DNA of 64,000 nt from Comamonadaceae bacterium (GTDB lineage: Bacteria > Pseudomonadota > Gammaproteobacteria > Burkholderiales > Burkholderiaceae_C): positions 1 through 64,000 of the forward strand of contig CANGDZ010000009.1 of NCBI GenBank assembly GCA_947452785.1, written 5' to 3'. A program made the position numbers and the translations under genes. The notes under the pieces are model-generated. The model did not search any database, was not told the DNA's origin, and saw nothing but the letters and a program-made list of their open reading frames with translations. Below, piece by piece: positions 1 through 7,173 of the stretch. Numbering within the stretch: the first letter of the stretch is position 1; the number at the start of each line of letters is the position of its first letter.

Positions 1-52
1 AGACAGCATGGCCCAACCCCTTTGAAGCGGATAACGCATTGATTCTATTGAG

Positions 53-79
53 CATTTCTAATGGTGTCCATTAGAAATG
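53..79. repeat. Perfect 12-bp inverted repeat, 3-nt loop
   Basis: CATTTCTAATGG at 53-64 is followed by TGT and then by its exact reverse complement at 68-79. As RNA it would form a 12-bp hairpin in either orientation. No T-run follows on either strand, so it does not look like an intrinsic terminator. It lies in a gene-free AT-rich stretch (1-236) at the window edge. It could be a protein-binding palindrome or the trace of a mobile-element end; the sequence does not decide. Confidence 0.6.
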
Positions 80-236
80 ACAAGACTGGAGAGGGTGAAA
101 TTGATCGGTCACAATCAAGCATCGATTCCTATTGGAAAATCTCGGATAAATATTTAAAAAATCCTTTCAAGTAATTTTTTAAAGCTGAAGCACCCCGTAC
201 ACCCTGACCCTGCCAATCCATGGATAAACGGACACG

Positions 237-560
237 TTAAGCGAGCACACCCAGTCCATGCTTGTTCACGATATCCAAAAGCTTGAGCGCCATGCCGCTG
301 GGTTTTTTGGTGCCTGCCTCCCACTTTTGAATGGTGGATTCGCTGGTGTTGAGATACAGCGCAAAAATAGGCTGGCTCACCTTGGCGGTTTCCCTGATTT
401 TTTTGATCTGGATCGCTTCGTAAACGGGCGTTTTAACGATGCAAGACTCGTCAAACTTGCGCATGGTCGCTTTGTCTATCGCACCGACGCTGAGTAGAGC
501 AGCAGCAGACTCATGAATGCCCTCAAAGGCATCACTTTTAAATTTCTTTTTCGTCGTCAT
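237..560 (-). CDS. XRE-family antitoxin (HigA-like) of a type II toxin-antitoxin pair
   Basis: This is a 107-residue protein beginning MTTKKKFKS. Its C-terminal half has the helix-turn-helix pattern of Cro/C1 regulators (IRETAKVSQPIFALYLN...STIQKWEAG...P). It probably binds and neutralises the toxin encoded just upstream and represses their shared promoter. I chose the ATG at 560 because GGAG lies 7 nt before it; a longer reading to 590 has no such site. The gene overlaps the toxin gene by 23 bp, so translation is likely coupled. Toxin-first order is typical of HigBA systems. The family call is good; the partner relationship is inferred from overlap. Confidence 0.8.
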   Translation of the reverse strand: MTTKKKFKSDAFEGIHESAAALLSVGAIDKATMRKFDESCIVKTPVYEAIQIKKIRETAKVSQPIFALYLNTSESTIQKWEAGTKKPSGMALKLLDIVNKHGLGVLA

Positions 561-921
561 GGCAAATCTCCAAGAGATGTTTATCTTCAAGCAATTGGAC
601 CAACTGCGTCTTTTTCAGTCCTTCATAGCTCTTTGCCAACAACCTGAACATCTCTAATTCAGCGTCATCGATGTTGTCGCGATCGTTCTTGGCAAACAGA
701 TACTCATAAATCCAATAGTCCCCGCCCTTGGCCAAGACAATAGAGCGATGTTGGTTTTTATTGAGCTTTTTCTTGTAAACACCGCCACCCAAATCAACGG
801 CCTGCCCTGACATTACTTCCTTGATGGCCTCACACAAATTGGCATCCGTGATGTAAGCACTCTTGGCGCTCTTGCTGAACCTTTTGGTCTTAAACGCTCT
901 GGGCGGGGTCTTCGAGGACAT
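538..921 (-). CDS. RelE/HigB-like toxin (type II toxin-antitoxin)
   Basis: This 127-residue basic protein has an N-terminal Lys/Arg-rich segment (AFKTKRFSKSAKSAYITD) and the GGGVYKKKL...YWIYEYLFAKNDRDNI pattern. That pattern is seen in RelE-superfamily toxins that accompany XRE antitoxins. Members cleave mRNA on the ribosome; I infer the same here. It is the first gene of a two-gene operon and the antitoxin begins within its last codons. The ATG at 921 has no Shine-Dalgarno sequence, and the promoter -10 box ends only 6 nt before it, so the toxin mRNA may be leaderless or nearly so. Confidence 0.75.
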   Translation of the reverse strand: MSSKTPPRAFKTKRFSKSAKSAYITDANLCEAIKEVMSGQAVDLGGGVYKKKLNKNQHRSIVLAKGGDYWIYEYLFAKNDRDNIDDAELEMFRLLAKSYEGLKKTQLVQLLEDKHLLEICHDDEKEI

Positions 922-927
922 GATTAA

Positions 928-956
928 ATAGTAGCACCAGGTGCTATTTTAGTCAA
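928..956 (-). promoter_or_regulatory. Toxin-antitoxin promoter with embedded operator palindrome
   Basis: Read on the minus strand, TTGACT (956-951) and TACTAT (933-928) are separated by exactly 17 nt, a near-consensus sigma-70 promoter. The perfect palindrome TAGCACC-A-GGTGCTA (932-946) fills most of the spacer and touches the -10 box. A dimeric XRE antitoxin bound there would block polymerase, as expected for autoregulated type II modules. The transcription start would fall about at the toxin ATG (921). Confidence 0.75.
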
Positions 957-1008
957 TTTACCTGACATTGACCCGTAGGCAGTCCAATTGGGCCCAAATT
1001 GATAGGCC

Positions 1009-1491
1009 CTACGACACGATATAAGCCGCAGCCCCCGTCGACATCAACGTGCCATCCGGCCCCATGAACTCCATGCGCGCAGAACCCACGCGCGAGCCGA
1101 CGCGCAGGCATTGGGCGTGGATGTCGAAATACTCGCCAATGCCGGGGCGCAAATAGTCAATGCGCAAATCGATGGTGCCCAGCTTGGTAAAGCGCTCCAA
1201 GCGTTTGGCGGGCGTCTCGTCCATGTGCTTGGCCGCCAAGGCCGCCATCACCGCCGCACTGCCGATGGCGTCAAGCACCGCGCTGATAACGCCGCCGTGA
1301 ATGCGGTTGTAGGCAAAGTGCCCCACCAACTCGGGCTTCATGACGATGCGGGCCGTGACGCCGTCTGGCGTCACGCTCGTCAGCTTCAAGCCCAGGGTTT
1401 GGTTGAAAACGATTTTTTCTTCGTAAATCTGGCGAAACCCTTCCAGGTACTCGGGCTCCAAAATGACGGGGGACGCGGTGCGGTGGGGCAT
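1009..1491 (-). CDS. Hotdog-fold thioesterase, PaaI-like
   Basis: This 160-residue protein has the hotdog thioesterase signature HFAYNRIHGGVISAVLDAIGS, in which the HGG segment caps the central helix. A C-terminal strand pattern (RIDYLRPG...RVGSRVGSARMEF) also fits the PaaI / acyl-CoA thioesterase family. It probably hydrolyses an acyl-CoA formed or stalled in the pathway encoded by this operon. It is the last gene of the minus-strand run TetR, acyl-CoA dehydrogenase, DUF2147, enoyl-CoA hydratase, thioesterase, and starts 23 bp after its neighbour. The substrate cannot be read from sequence. Confidence 0.85.
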   Translation of the reverse strand: MPHRTASPVILEPEYLEGFRQIYEEKIVFNQTLGLKLTSVTPDGVTARIVMKPELVGHFAYNRIHGGVISAVLDAIGSAAVMAALAAKHMDETPAKRLERFTKLGTIDLRIDYLRPGIGEYFDIHAQCLRVGSRVGSARMEFMGPDGTLMSTGAAAYIVS

Positions 1492-1514
1492 GCCGGGAAG
1501 TTCTTTCGCTGGAT

Positions 1515-2279
1515 TTACAGCGTGGAAAAATCAGGCTTGCGCTTTTGCATGAAAGCGCCAAAGGCTTCCTTGGCTGCGGGCTCGCTCAGCATGCGACCGA
1601 AGCTGGCGCCTTCCAAATCCATTTGCGCCAGCACTTCTTGGGTTTGGCCGCCTTTCATCAAGCGCTTGGTCTCGATCAAGGACGACAGCGGCTTGGCCGC
1701 CAGTTTGCGCGCTTGGGCTTGCGCCATGGCGTTGACTTCGGTTGGAGGCACGACGCGGTTCACCAAGCCCACTTCTTGCGCGGCCTCGGCATAAAACGGC
1801 TCGCCCAGCAGCAAGGCTTCGGCGGCGCGGTGGTAACCGAACATGCGCGGGGCCAGCAAGCTCGAAGCTGCTTCGGGGCACAGACCCAAGTTCACAAACG
1901 GCATGGAGAAAGCGGCGTTGTCACCGGCATAGACCAAGTCGCAATGGAACAGCAGCGTGGTGCCAATGCCCACTGCAGGCCCGGCCACGGCGGCGACCAA
2001 GGGCTTTTCAAGCGCCGCGATGCCGCGCAAAAAGCGGAACACGTTCGACTCTTGGGTGGACGGCGGGTTGTTTAAAAAGTCAGCGATGTCGTTGCCGGCA
2101 CTGAAAATCGTTTCATGGCCTTGGATCAGTACCACGCGCACAGCGGCATCGCTGCGGGCTTGGTCCACGGCGTCGGCCATCACGCCGTACATGGCTGCGG
2201 TGATGGAGTTCTTTTTATCGAGGCGGTTGAAAGTGATGGTCATCACCCCACCGTCAATGTGGGTCAGGATGTCAGACAT
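1515..2279 (-). CDS. Enoyl-CoA hydratase/isomerase (crotonase fold), ECI-like
   Basis: This 254-residue crotonase-superfamily protein has the oxyanion-hole segment IFSAGNDIADF (about residues 58-68) and the second oxyanion segment around AGPAVGIGTTL. In the active site, Glu136 of NLGLCPEAASS is present. The other hydratase glutamate position (the FGQPEI segment in hydratases) reads FSMPFV, without a Glu. One acidic residue in this arrangement is typical of delta3,delta2-enoyl-CoA isomerases rather than hydratases, so isomerisation of unsaturated acyl-CoAs is the better guess. AAGGA precedes the ATG by 7 nt. It sits between DUF2147 and the thioesterase. Confidence 0.85.
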   Translation of the reverse strand: MSDILTHIDGGVMTITFNRLDKKNSITAAMYGVMADAVDQARSDAAVRVVLIQGHETIFSAGNDIADFLNNPPSTQESNVFRFLRGIAALEKPLVAAVAGPAVGIGTTLLFHCDLVYAGDNAAFSMPFVNLGLCPEAASSLLAPRMFGYHRAAEALLLGEPFYAEAAQEVGLVNRVVPPTEVNAMAQAQARKLAAKPLSSLIETKRLMKGGQTQEVLAQMDLEGASFGRMLSEPAAKEAFGAFMQKRKPDFSTL

Positions 2280-2328
2280 GGGGGTTTCCTTCAGAGATGC
2301 GGCTTAAGGTTGAGCGTTCGCGCCAAGT

Positions 2329-2772
2329 TCAGTTCACGCGAATCCAGGTTTGGGTGCGGCCCAGAATGGGCGCGCCAATGTAGCCGCGCACTTCCATCTT
2401 TTTACCACCGTCCACCGGGGTCAGGCGCAGGCTGTAGTTCTTGCCATTGTTGGGGTCCAAGATTTTGCCGTCTTCCCAAACGTCTTTGCCATCGGCTTTC
2501 TTGCCGCCGCGGATAATTTCCATGCCGATCTTGGCCTTGCCTTTGCGGTCGTCGGTGCACAGATTGCACAGCGGATCTTCATCAGGCATGGGTAACAGCG
2601 ATTTCTCCACCACGCCCGACAAGGTGCCGGAAGCGTTCAGGCTGATGCGCACTTCGCCCTTGGGTTTCTTAGTTTCGTCGTCAATCGTGTGCCAGGTGCC
2701 GATCGGCGTCATTTGTGCGGCGGCGTGGCCGCACAGCAAGGCCAGCACACTCATCAAGGCGAATTTAGTCAT
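2329..2772 (-). CDS. DUF2147 exported protein
   Basis: This 147-residue protein has a clear signal peptide (MTKFALMSVLALLCGHAAAQ). Its mature part has the DUF2147 layout: an opening GTWHTIDDETKKPKGEVRI, a CNLC pair, DGKDVWEDGKILDPNNGKNY, and a closing beta segment ending RTQTWIRV. DUF2147 proteins are small periplasmic beta-rich proteins without an established activity. Its place inside an acyl-CoA operon suggests a link to lipid or envelope metabolism, but that is inference. AGGA precedes the start. Confidence 0.85.
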   Translation of the reverse strand: MTKFALMSVLALLCGHAAAQMTPIGTWHTIDDETKKPKGEVRISLNASGTLSGVVEKSLLPMPDEDPLCNLCTDDRKGKAKIGMEIIRGGKKADGKDVWEDGKILDPNNGKNYSLRLTPVDGGKKMEVRGYIGAPILGRTQTWIRVN

Positions 2773-2816
2773 GGTCGTTTCCTGTAGGTTTTCAATTCAA
2801 GCGGGGTCAAGCGAAT

Positions 2817-4628
2817 TCACGCCAAGGCGGCATCGGTGTCCATCAGCACCTCACTGCCTGAGCGGGCACTGCGAATCAGGCCGGCCGTCTCGGGTAATAA
2901 GCGGGCAAAGTAAAACCGCGCTGTTTGTAATTTGGCTTTGTAAAAAGGGTCGGGGCGCTGGGCTGCGGCCTCGGCTTTGGCGATTTCGGACAAAGCCACT
3001 TGCGCCATGCGTGCCCAAAAGTACGAGAACACCAGGTGGCCGGCCACGCGCAAATAGTCGACCGAGGCAGCACCCACTTCGTCGGCATTGCTCATGGCTT
3101 TCATGCCCAGCTCGGTGGTCAGCTGGGTGACTTTTTGCCCAATATCGGCCAAGGGTTGGATGAACTCGGACATGGCTTCGTTGCCCATTTCGGCTTTCAC
3201 CAAGGCTTCCACTTGCTTGCCAAATTTCTTCAGCGACGCGCCTTGATTGCCCAGCACCTTGCGGCCCAGCAAATCGAGCGACTGAATGCCGTTGGTGCCC
3301 TCGTAGATCATGTTGATGCGGGCATCGCGCACATGCTGCTCCATGCCCCATTCTTTGATGTAGCCGTGGCCACCAAACACCTGCTGGCATTGGGTGGTGG
3401 CGCTGTAACCGTTGTCGGTCAAAAAGGCTTTGACGATGGGCGTGAGCAGGGCTAGGATATCGGCGCTCTCAACGCGCACGGTCTCGTCGGGGTGGTGCAA
3501 TTCTTTGTCGAGCAACAAGGCGCAGTAGCAGGCCAAGGCGCGACCGCCTTCGGCATAGGCTTTGGCCGTCATCAGCATGCGGCGCACATCGGGGTGCACG
3601 ATGATCGGGTCGGCTGGCTGACCCGGTGCCTTGACGCCGCTGAGCGAGCGCATTTGCATGCGGTCTTTGGCATAAGCCAGCGCGTTTTGGTAGGCCACTT
3701 CGGTCAAGCCGAGCGACTGGTTGCCCACGCCTAAGCGCGCGCCGTTCATCATCACAAACATCGCAGCCAAGCCTTTGTGGGGTTGTCCCACCATCACACC
3801 GCTGGCACCGTCGAGCACCATCTGGCAAGTGGCGTTGCCGTGGATGCCCATTTTGTGCTCCAAGCCGCCGCAGTAAATACCGTTGCGCTCGCCCAAGCTG
3901 CTGTCGGCGTTCACATTGAATTTAGGCACCAAGAACAAGCTGATGCCTTTGTTGCCAGCCGGCGCATCGGGCAGGCGGGCCAGCACCAGGTGCACGATGT
4001 TGGGCGCCAAATCGTGTTCGCCTGCGCTGATGAAAATCTTGGCGCCAGTCAAGCGGTAACTGCCATCGGGCTGCGGCTCGGCCTTGGTGCGCAGCAGGCC
4101 CAGGTCGGTGCCGCAGTGTGGCTCGGTCAGGCACATGGTGCCGGTCCACTCACCGCTCGAGAGCTTGGGCAAGTACAGGTCTTTTTGCGCGTCGGTGCCG
4201 TGCGCATGCAAGCAGGCATAAGCCCCGTGCGACAGGCCGGGGTACATGGTCCAGGCTTGGTTGGCCGAGTTGAGCATTTCAAAAAAGCACTGGTTCACCA
4301 CCAGCGGCAGGCCTTGACCGCCATACTGCGGATCGCCACTCAGTGCTGGCCAACCGCCAGCCACATACTGTTGATAAGCCGATTTAAAGCCTGTAGGCGG
4401 TGTGACCTCATGGGTGGTGCGGTCCAGCACGCAGCCCTCGCTATCGCCAGAGATGTTCAGCGGGAACACCACTTCGGCCGCGAACTTGCCGCCTTCCTCA
4501 AGCACGGCATTGACCGTATCGGCATCGGAATCGGCATACAGCGGCAGGGCTTTGAGTTCATCGTCCAGGTGCAGCAACTCGTGCAGCACAAATTGCATAT
4601 CGCGCAGTGGTGGGTTGTAAACAGGCAT
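2817..4628 (-). CDS. Acyl-CoA dehydrogenase, long form with C-terminal extension
   Basis: This 603-residue FAD-dependent dehydrogenase introduces the 2,3 double bond into acyl-CoA. It shows MCLTEPHCGTDLGLLRT (flavin/substrate loop), the GGHGYIKEWGMEQHVRDARI segment, and YEGTNGIQSLDLLGRK. The Glu of YEG, near residue 440, is the expected catalytic base. At about 600 residues it belongs to the long subfamily with an extra C-terminal domain, unlike the 380-residue short-chain enzymes. GGAG precedes the ATG. It directly follows the TetR gene and is the main enzyme of the operon. Chain-length specificity cannot be judged. Confidence 0.93.
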   Translation of the reverse strand: MPVYNPPLRDMQFVLHELLHLDDELKALPLYADSDADTVNAVLEEGGKFAAEVVFPLNISGDSEGCVLDRTTHEVTPPTGFKSAYQQYVAGGWPALSGDPQYGGQGLPLVVNQCFFEMLNSANQAWTMYPGLSHGAYACLHAHGTDAQKDLYLPKLSSGEWTGTMCLTEPHCGTDLGLLRTKAEPQPDGSYRLTGAKIFISAGEHDLAPNIVHLVLARLPDAPAGNKGISLFLVPKFNVNADSSLGERNGIYCGGLEHKMGIHGNATCQMVLDGASGVMVGQPHKGLAAMFVMMNGARLGVGNQSLGLTEVAYQNALAYAKDRMQMRSLSGVKAPGQPADPIIVHPDVRRMLMTAKAYAEGGRALACYCALLLDKELHHPDETVRVESADILALLTPIVKAFLTDNGYSATTQCQQVFGGHGYIKEWGMEQHVRDARINMIYEGTNGIQSLDLLGRKVLGNQGASLKKFGKQVEALVKAEMGNEAMSEFIQPLADIGQKVTQLTTELGMKAMSNADEVGAASVDYLRVAGHLVFSYFWARMAQVALSEIAKAEAAAQRPDPFYKAKLQTARFYFARLLPETAGLIRSARSGSEVLMDTDAALA

Positions 4629-4658
4629 GGGAACTCCGAAAGAAATTGAAAACAGAAA

Positions 4659-5321
4659 TCAACGGGAAACGGTGGACGTGTAGCGCGCGCAAATTTGCGC
4701 AAAGCCTTTGCGCGCACGCTCTACAGCGCCGGGGTTGCGCAAGAAACGGGCTTCGTAATGCAGGGCCAAAATCAGGCCGTGAATTTCAAACGCAATTTGC
4801 CTGGCATCGGCTTGCGGATCGAGCTGCCGCAAACTTTGAGCCATCTCGATCGCACGACGCAAAGCGTCTTGCCAAGTGTTGACGGTGGAGGCCAGTGCAT
4901 CGCGCACCGGGCCGGGCCGGTCGTCAAACTCGACCGCACCGCTGATGTAGATGCAACCCGAGTCGATCTCGGTCGAGGTGCGCTGCATCCAGTTGTCAAA
5001 CAAGGCTGTGAGACGTGGCAAGCCGCGCTCTTGTTGCAGCGCGGGGTAAAACACCTCATGCTCAAAGCGGTCGTGGTACTCGCGAATGACGGAAATTTGC
5101 AATTCTTCACGCGAGCCAAAATGGGCAAACACGCCCGACTTGCTCATGCCCGTGACCTCGGCCAAAGCGCCGATGGACAAACCTTCCAGACCGATTTGCG
5201 AAGCCAGACCCAGCGCCGCTTCCACGATCGCCGCCTTGGTTTGCCGGCCTTTGTGCAAGACGCGGCCAGCCCCTTCGGCGCGAAGCGGAACGATTGAAAC
5301 AGGAGTAGATGCTGTGGCCAT
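4659..5321 (-). CDS. TetR/AcrR-family regulator of the acyl-CoA operon
   Basis: This protein of about 220 residues has an N-terminal TetR helix-turn-helix (TKAAIVEAALGLASQIGLEGLSIGALAEVTGMSKSGVFAHFGSREEL). Its C-terminal ligand domain is of the type found in fatty-acid responsive repressors. I prefer the ATG at 5321; a TTG at 5330 would also fit but abuts the operator. It is the promoter-proximal gene of the operon it probably represses. A 14-bp palindrome (5334-5347) lies immediately upstream, which is the usual autoregulatory layout. The ligand is unknown; an acyl-CoA is the obvious candidate from context. Confidence 0.85.
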   Translation of the reverse strand: MATASTPVSIVPLRAEGAGRVLHKGRQTKAAIVEAALGLASQIGLEGLSIGALAEVTGMSKSGVFAHFGSREELQISVIREYHDRFEHEVFYPALQQERGLPRLTALFDNWMQRTSTEIDSGCIYISGAVEFDDRPGPVRDALASTVNTWQDALRRAIEMAQSLRQLDPQADARQIAFEIHGLILALHYEARFLRNPGAVERARKGFAQICARYTSTVSR

Positions 5322-5333
5322 GGATTTCAAAAA

Positions 5334-5347
5334 AGAACGATCGTTCT
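5334..5347. promoter_or_regulatory. Palindromic TetR operator
   Basis: AGAACGATCGTTCT is a perfect 14-bp palindrome 12 bp before the preferred ATG of the TetR gene. Its ACGATCGT core is of the kind bound by TetR repressors of acyl-CoA operons. It is the only strong dyad in the leader and probably controls the whole 5321-1009 operon. Confidence 0.7.
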
Positions 5348-5408
5348 ATTCTGCACGAAAATCCGGGGCTTTTCAGCGCCACCCAGATCAGGGTTTGTTC
5401 TAGGTGGC

Positions 5409-5457
5409 GTTTGAAGAAATAACCGGCGTGCACCTTGCGCGCACGCCGGTTTCAAAC
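5409..5457 (-). terminator. Strong hairpin after the FAH-family hydrolase gene
   Basis: AACCGGCGTGC at 5421-5431 pairs perfectly with 5441-5451 across a 9-nt loop. A further GTTTGA/TCAAAC pair (5409-5414, 5452-5457) extends the stem beyond a one-sided bulge. It lies 17-65 nt past the stop of the minus-strand hydrolase gene and ahead of the next operon's operator. A clear U-tract is lacking, so it may be an atypical terminator or a 3' stabilising hairpin. Confidence 0.55.
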
Positions 5458-5473
5458 GGGCTGTCTTGAAAGC

Positions 5474-6343
5474 TTAAGGAAGCAGTTTGAAAGGAATCAC
5501 CTTTTGGCTTTGCTCGCCCAGGCCTTCAATGCCCAGGGTCATCACATCGCCCTTTTTCAAGAACACGGGTGCAGGCAGGCCATCTTTCTTGATGCCCATG
5601 CCCACGCCCGGAGGCGTGCCGGTGGTGATGATGTCACCCGGCTCCAAGGTCATGAACTGGCTCACATAGCTGACCAATTTGGCCACGCCAAAAATCATGG
5701 TCTTGGTGCTGCCGGTTTGCATGCGCTCGCCGTTCACGTCCAGCCACATGGACAGGGCTTGCGGGTTCGGAACTTCGTCGCGCGTCACCAGCCAAGGACC
5801 GATGGGGCCGAAGGTGTCGCAACCCTTGCCCTTGTCCCACGTGCCGCCGCGTTCGAGTTGGTATTCACGCTCGCTCACGTCGTTGATGGTGCAATACCCG
5901 GCCACATAACCCAGTGCGTCTTTTTGCGAAACGTAACGCGCGCGGGTGCCAATCACCACGCCGAGTTCCACTTCCCAATCGGTTTTCTTGGAGCCTTTGG
6001 GCAACATCACGTCGTCGTTCGGACCTTGAATGCAGCTGGTGGTCTTCATGAAGACGATCGGCTCTTTAGGGATCGGCATGCCGGACTCGGCCGCGTGGTC
6101 GGCGTAGTTCAAGCCAATGGCGATGAATTTACCGGTGTGCGCCACCGGGCTGCCCATGCGGGGCTTGCCACGCACCAAAGGCAGTTTGTCGGTTTTGACT
6201 TTGGCCAGTTTGGCCAGGGCTTTGTCCGAGAGTTGATCGGGTGTGACGTCTTTGATCACGCTGCTCAGGTCACGCAGACGGCCTTGGGCGTCGATCAGAC
6301 CGGGTTTTTCTTTGCCAACTTGGCCATAACGAACGAGTTTCAT
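5474..6343 (-). CDS. Fumarylacetoacetase-fold hydrolase, likely 2,4-diketo-3-deoxy sugar-acid hydrolase
   Basis: This 289-residue member of the fumarylacetoacetate hydrolase (FAH) family has metal ligands Glu124 and Glu126 in DWEVELG and Asp155 in TINDVSERE. It also has the NYADHAAE segment and the FMKTTS loop. FAH-family enzymes cleave C-C bonds of 1,3-diketones. Beside two SDR dehydrogenases and a sugar-acid dehydratase, the most coherent role is hydrolysis of a 2,4-diketo-3-deoxy-aldonate to pyruvate and a hydroxy acid, as in known L-fucose and L-rhamnose diketo-hydrolase routes. It is the last gene of the minus arm. Confidence 0.85.
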   Translation of the reverse strand: MKLVRYGQVGKEKPGLIDAQGRLRDLSSVIKDVTPDQLSDKALAKLAKVKTDKLPLVRGKPRMGSPVAHTGKFIAIGLNYADHAAESGMPIPKEPIVFMKTTSCIQGPNDDVMLPKGSKKTDWEVELGVVIGTRARYVSQKDALGYVAGYCTINDVSEREYQLERGGTWDKGKGCDTFGPIGPWLVTRDEVPNPQALSMWLDVNGERMQTGSTKTMIFGVAKLVSYVSQFMTLEPGDIITTGTPPGVGMGIKKDGLPAPVFLKKGDVMTLGIEGLGEQSQKVIPFKLLP

Positions 6344-6402
6344 GCACGGAGCCTTTCAGGAAAAATCAAATGGTAACGCGTTCGAGACAACGCGCTTAAA
6401 AA

Positions 6403-7161
6403 TCAATAGGTGGAACGCCCGCCCGACAAGTCGAACACCGCGCCGGTAGAGAAGGAACAGTCCTCGGTACACAGCCAGGTGACCATGGCCGCCACTTCTT
6501 CAGGCTGGCCAAAGCGCCCCATGGGAATTTTGGACAACATGAACTGAATGTGTTCCGGCGTCATCTGGTCAAAGATAGCGGTTTTGACCGCGGCCGGTGT
6601 GACACAATTGACGCGCACGCCGGTGTCGGCCAACTCTTTGCCCAGCGACTTGGTCAGCGCAATCACCGCGGCCTTGCTGGCGCTGTAAGCGCTGGCGTTG
6701 GGGTTGCCGTCTTTGCCGGCCACCGAGGCGATATTCACAATGCGGCCAAAAGCGCGGCCGCGCATGTGCGCCGAAAGCTCACGGCAGCAGTAAAACAGGC
6801 CATTCAAATTCACGTCCATCACCTGGCGCCAAGCGTCCACAGGGTAGTCCCAGACTTTGACGTTGGGGCCGGTAATGCCGGCGCAGTTCACCAACGCATC
6901 CACTGGCGCCAGCGCCACCGTGGTTTGCGTGGCGTGCACCACCGAGGCGTGATCGGCCACATCCACAGGTACGCAGTGCACCACGGCACCGGGGAGCTCA
7001 GTTTGGAGTTGCGCTGCGGCGGCTTGCATGCCTTGGGCATCGCGATCCCACAGTGTGACCTGCGCCCCTGAAGCGAGCATGCGCTGGGCGATGGCAAAGC
7101 CCAGGCCGGTCGCGCCGCCTGTGATCACGCCGTGACGGCCCTTCATGTCGAGTTGGTTCAT
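6403..7161 (-). CDS. SDR-family NAD-dependent dehydrogenase
   Basis: This classical 252-residue short-chain dehydrogenase has the TGGATGLG nucleotide loop (14-21), Asn93 in NCAG, Ser146, Tyr159 and Lys163 of YSASK. Asp39 at the end of the second strand (LWDRD) favours NAD over NADP. It lies 12 bp downstream of a second, different SDR gene and 59 bp before the FAH hydrolase. In the proposed pathway it could oxidise the sugar at C1 or a hydroxy-acid product. Substrate is not readable from sequence; generic annotation would call it FabG-like. Confidence 0.85.
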   Translation of the reverse strand: MNQLDMKGRHGVITGGATGLGFAIAQRMLASGAQVTLWDRDAQGMQAAAAQLQTELPGAVVHCVPVDVADHASVVHATQTTVALAPVDALVNCAGITGPNVKVWDYPVDAWRQVMDVNLNGLFYCCRELSAHMRGRAFGRIVNIASVAGKDGNPNASAYSASKAAVIALTKSLGKELADTGVRVNCVTPAAVKTAIFDQMTPEHIQFMLSKIPMGRFGQPEEVAAMVTWLCTEDCSFSTGAVFDLSGGRSTY

Positions 7162-7173
7162 CTTGTGCTTTCG

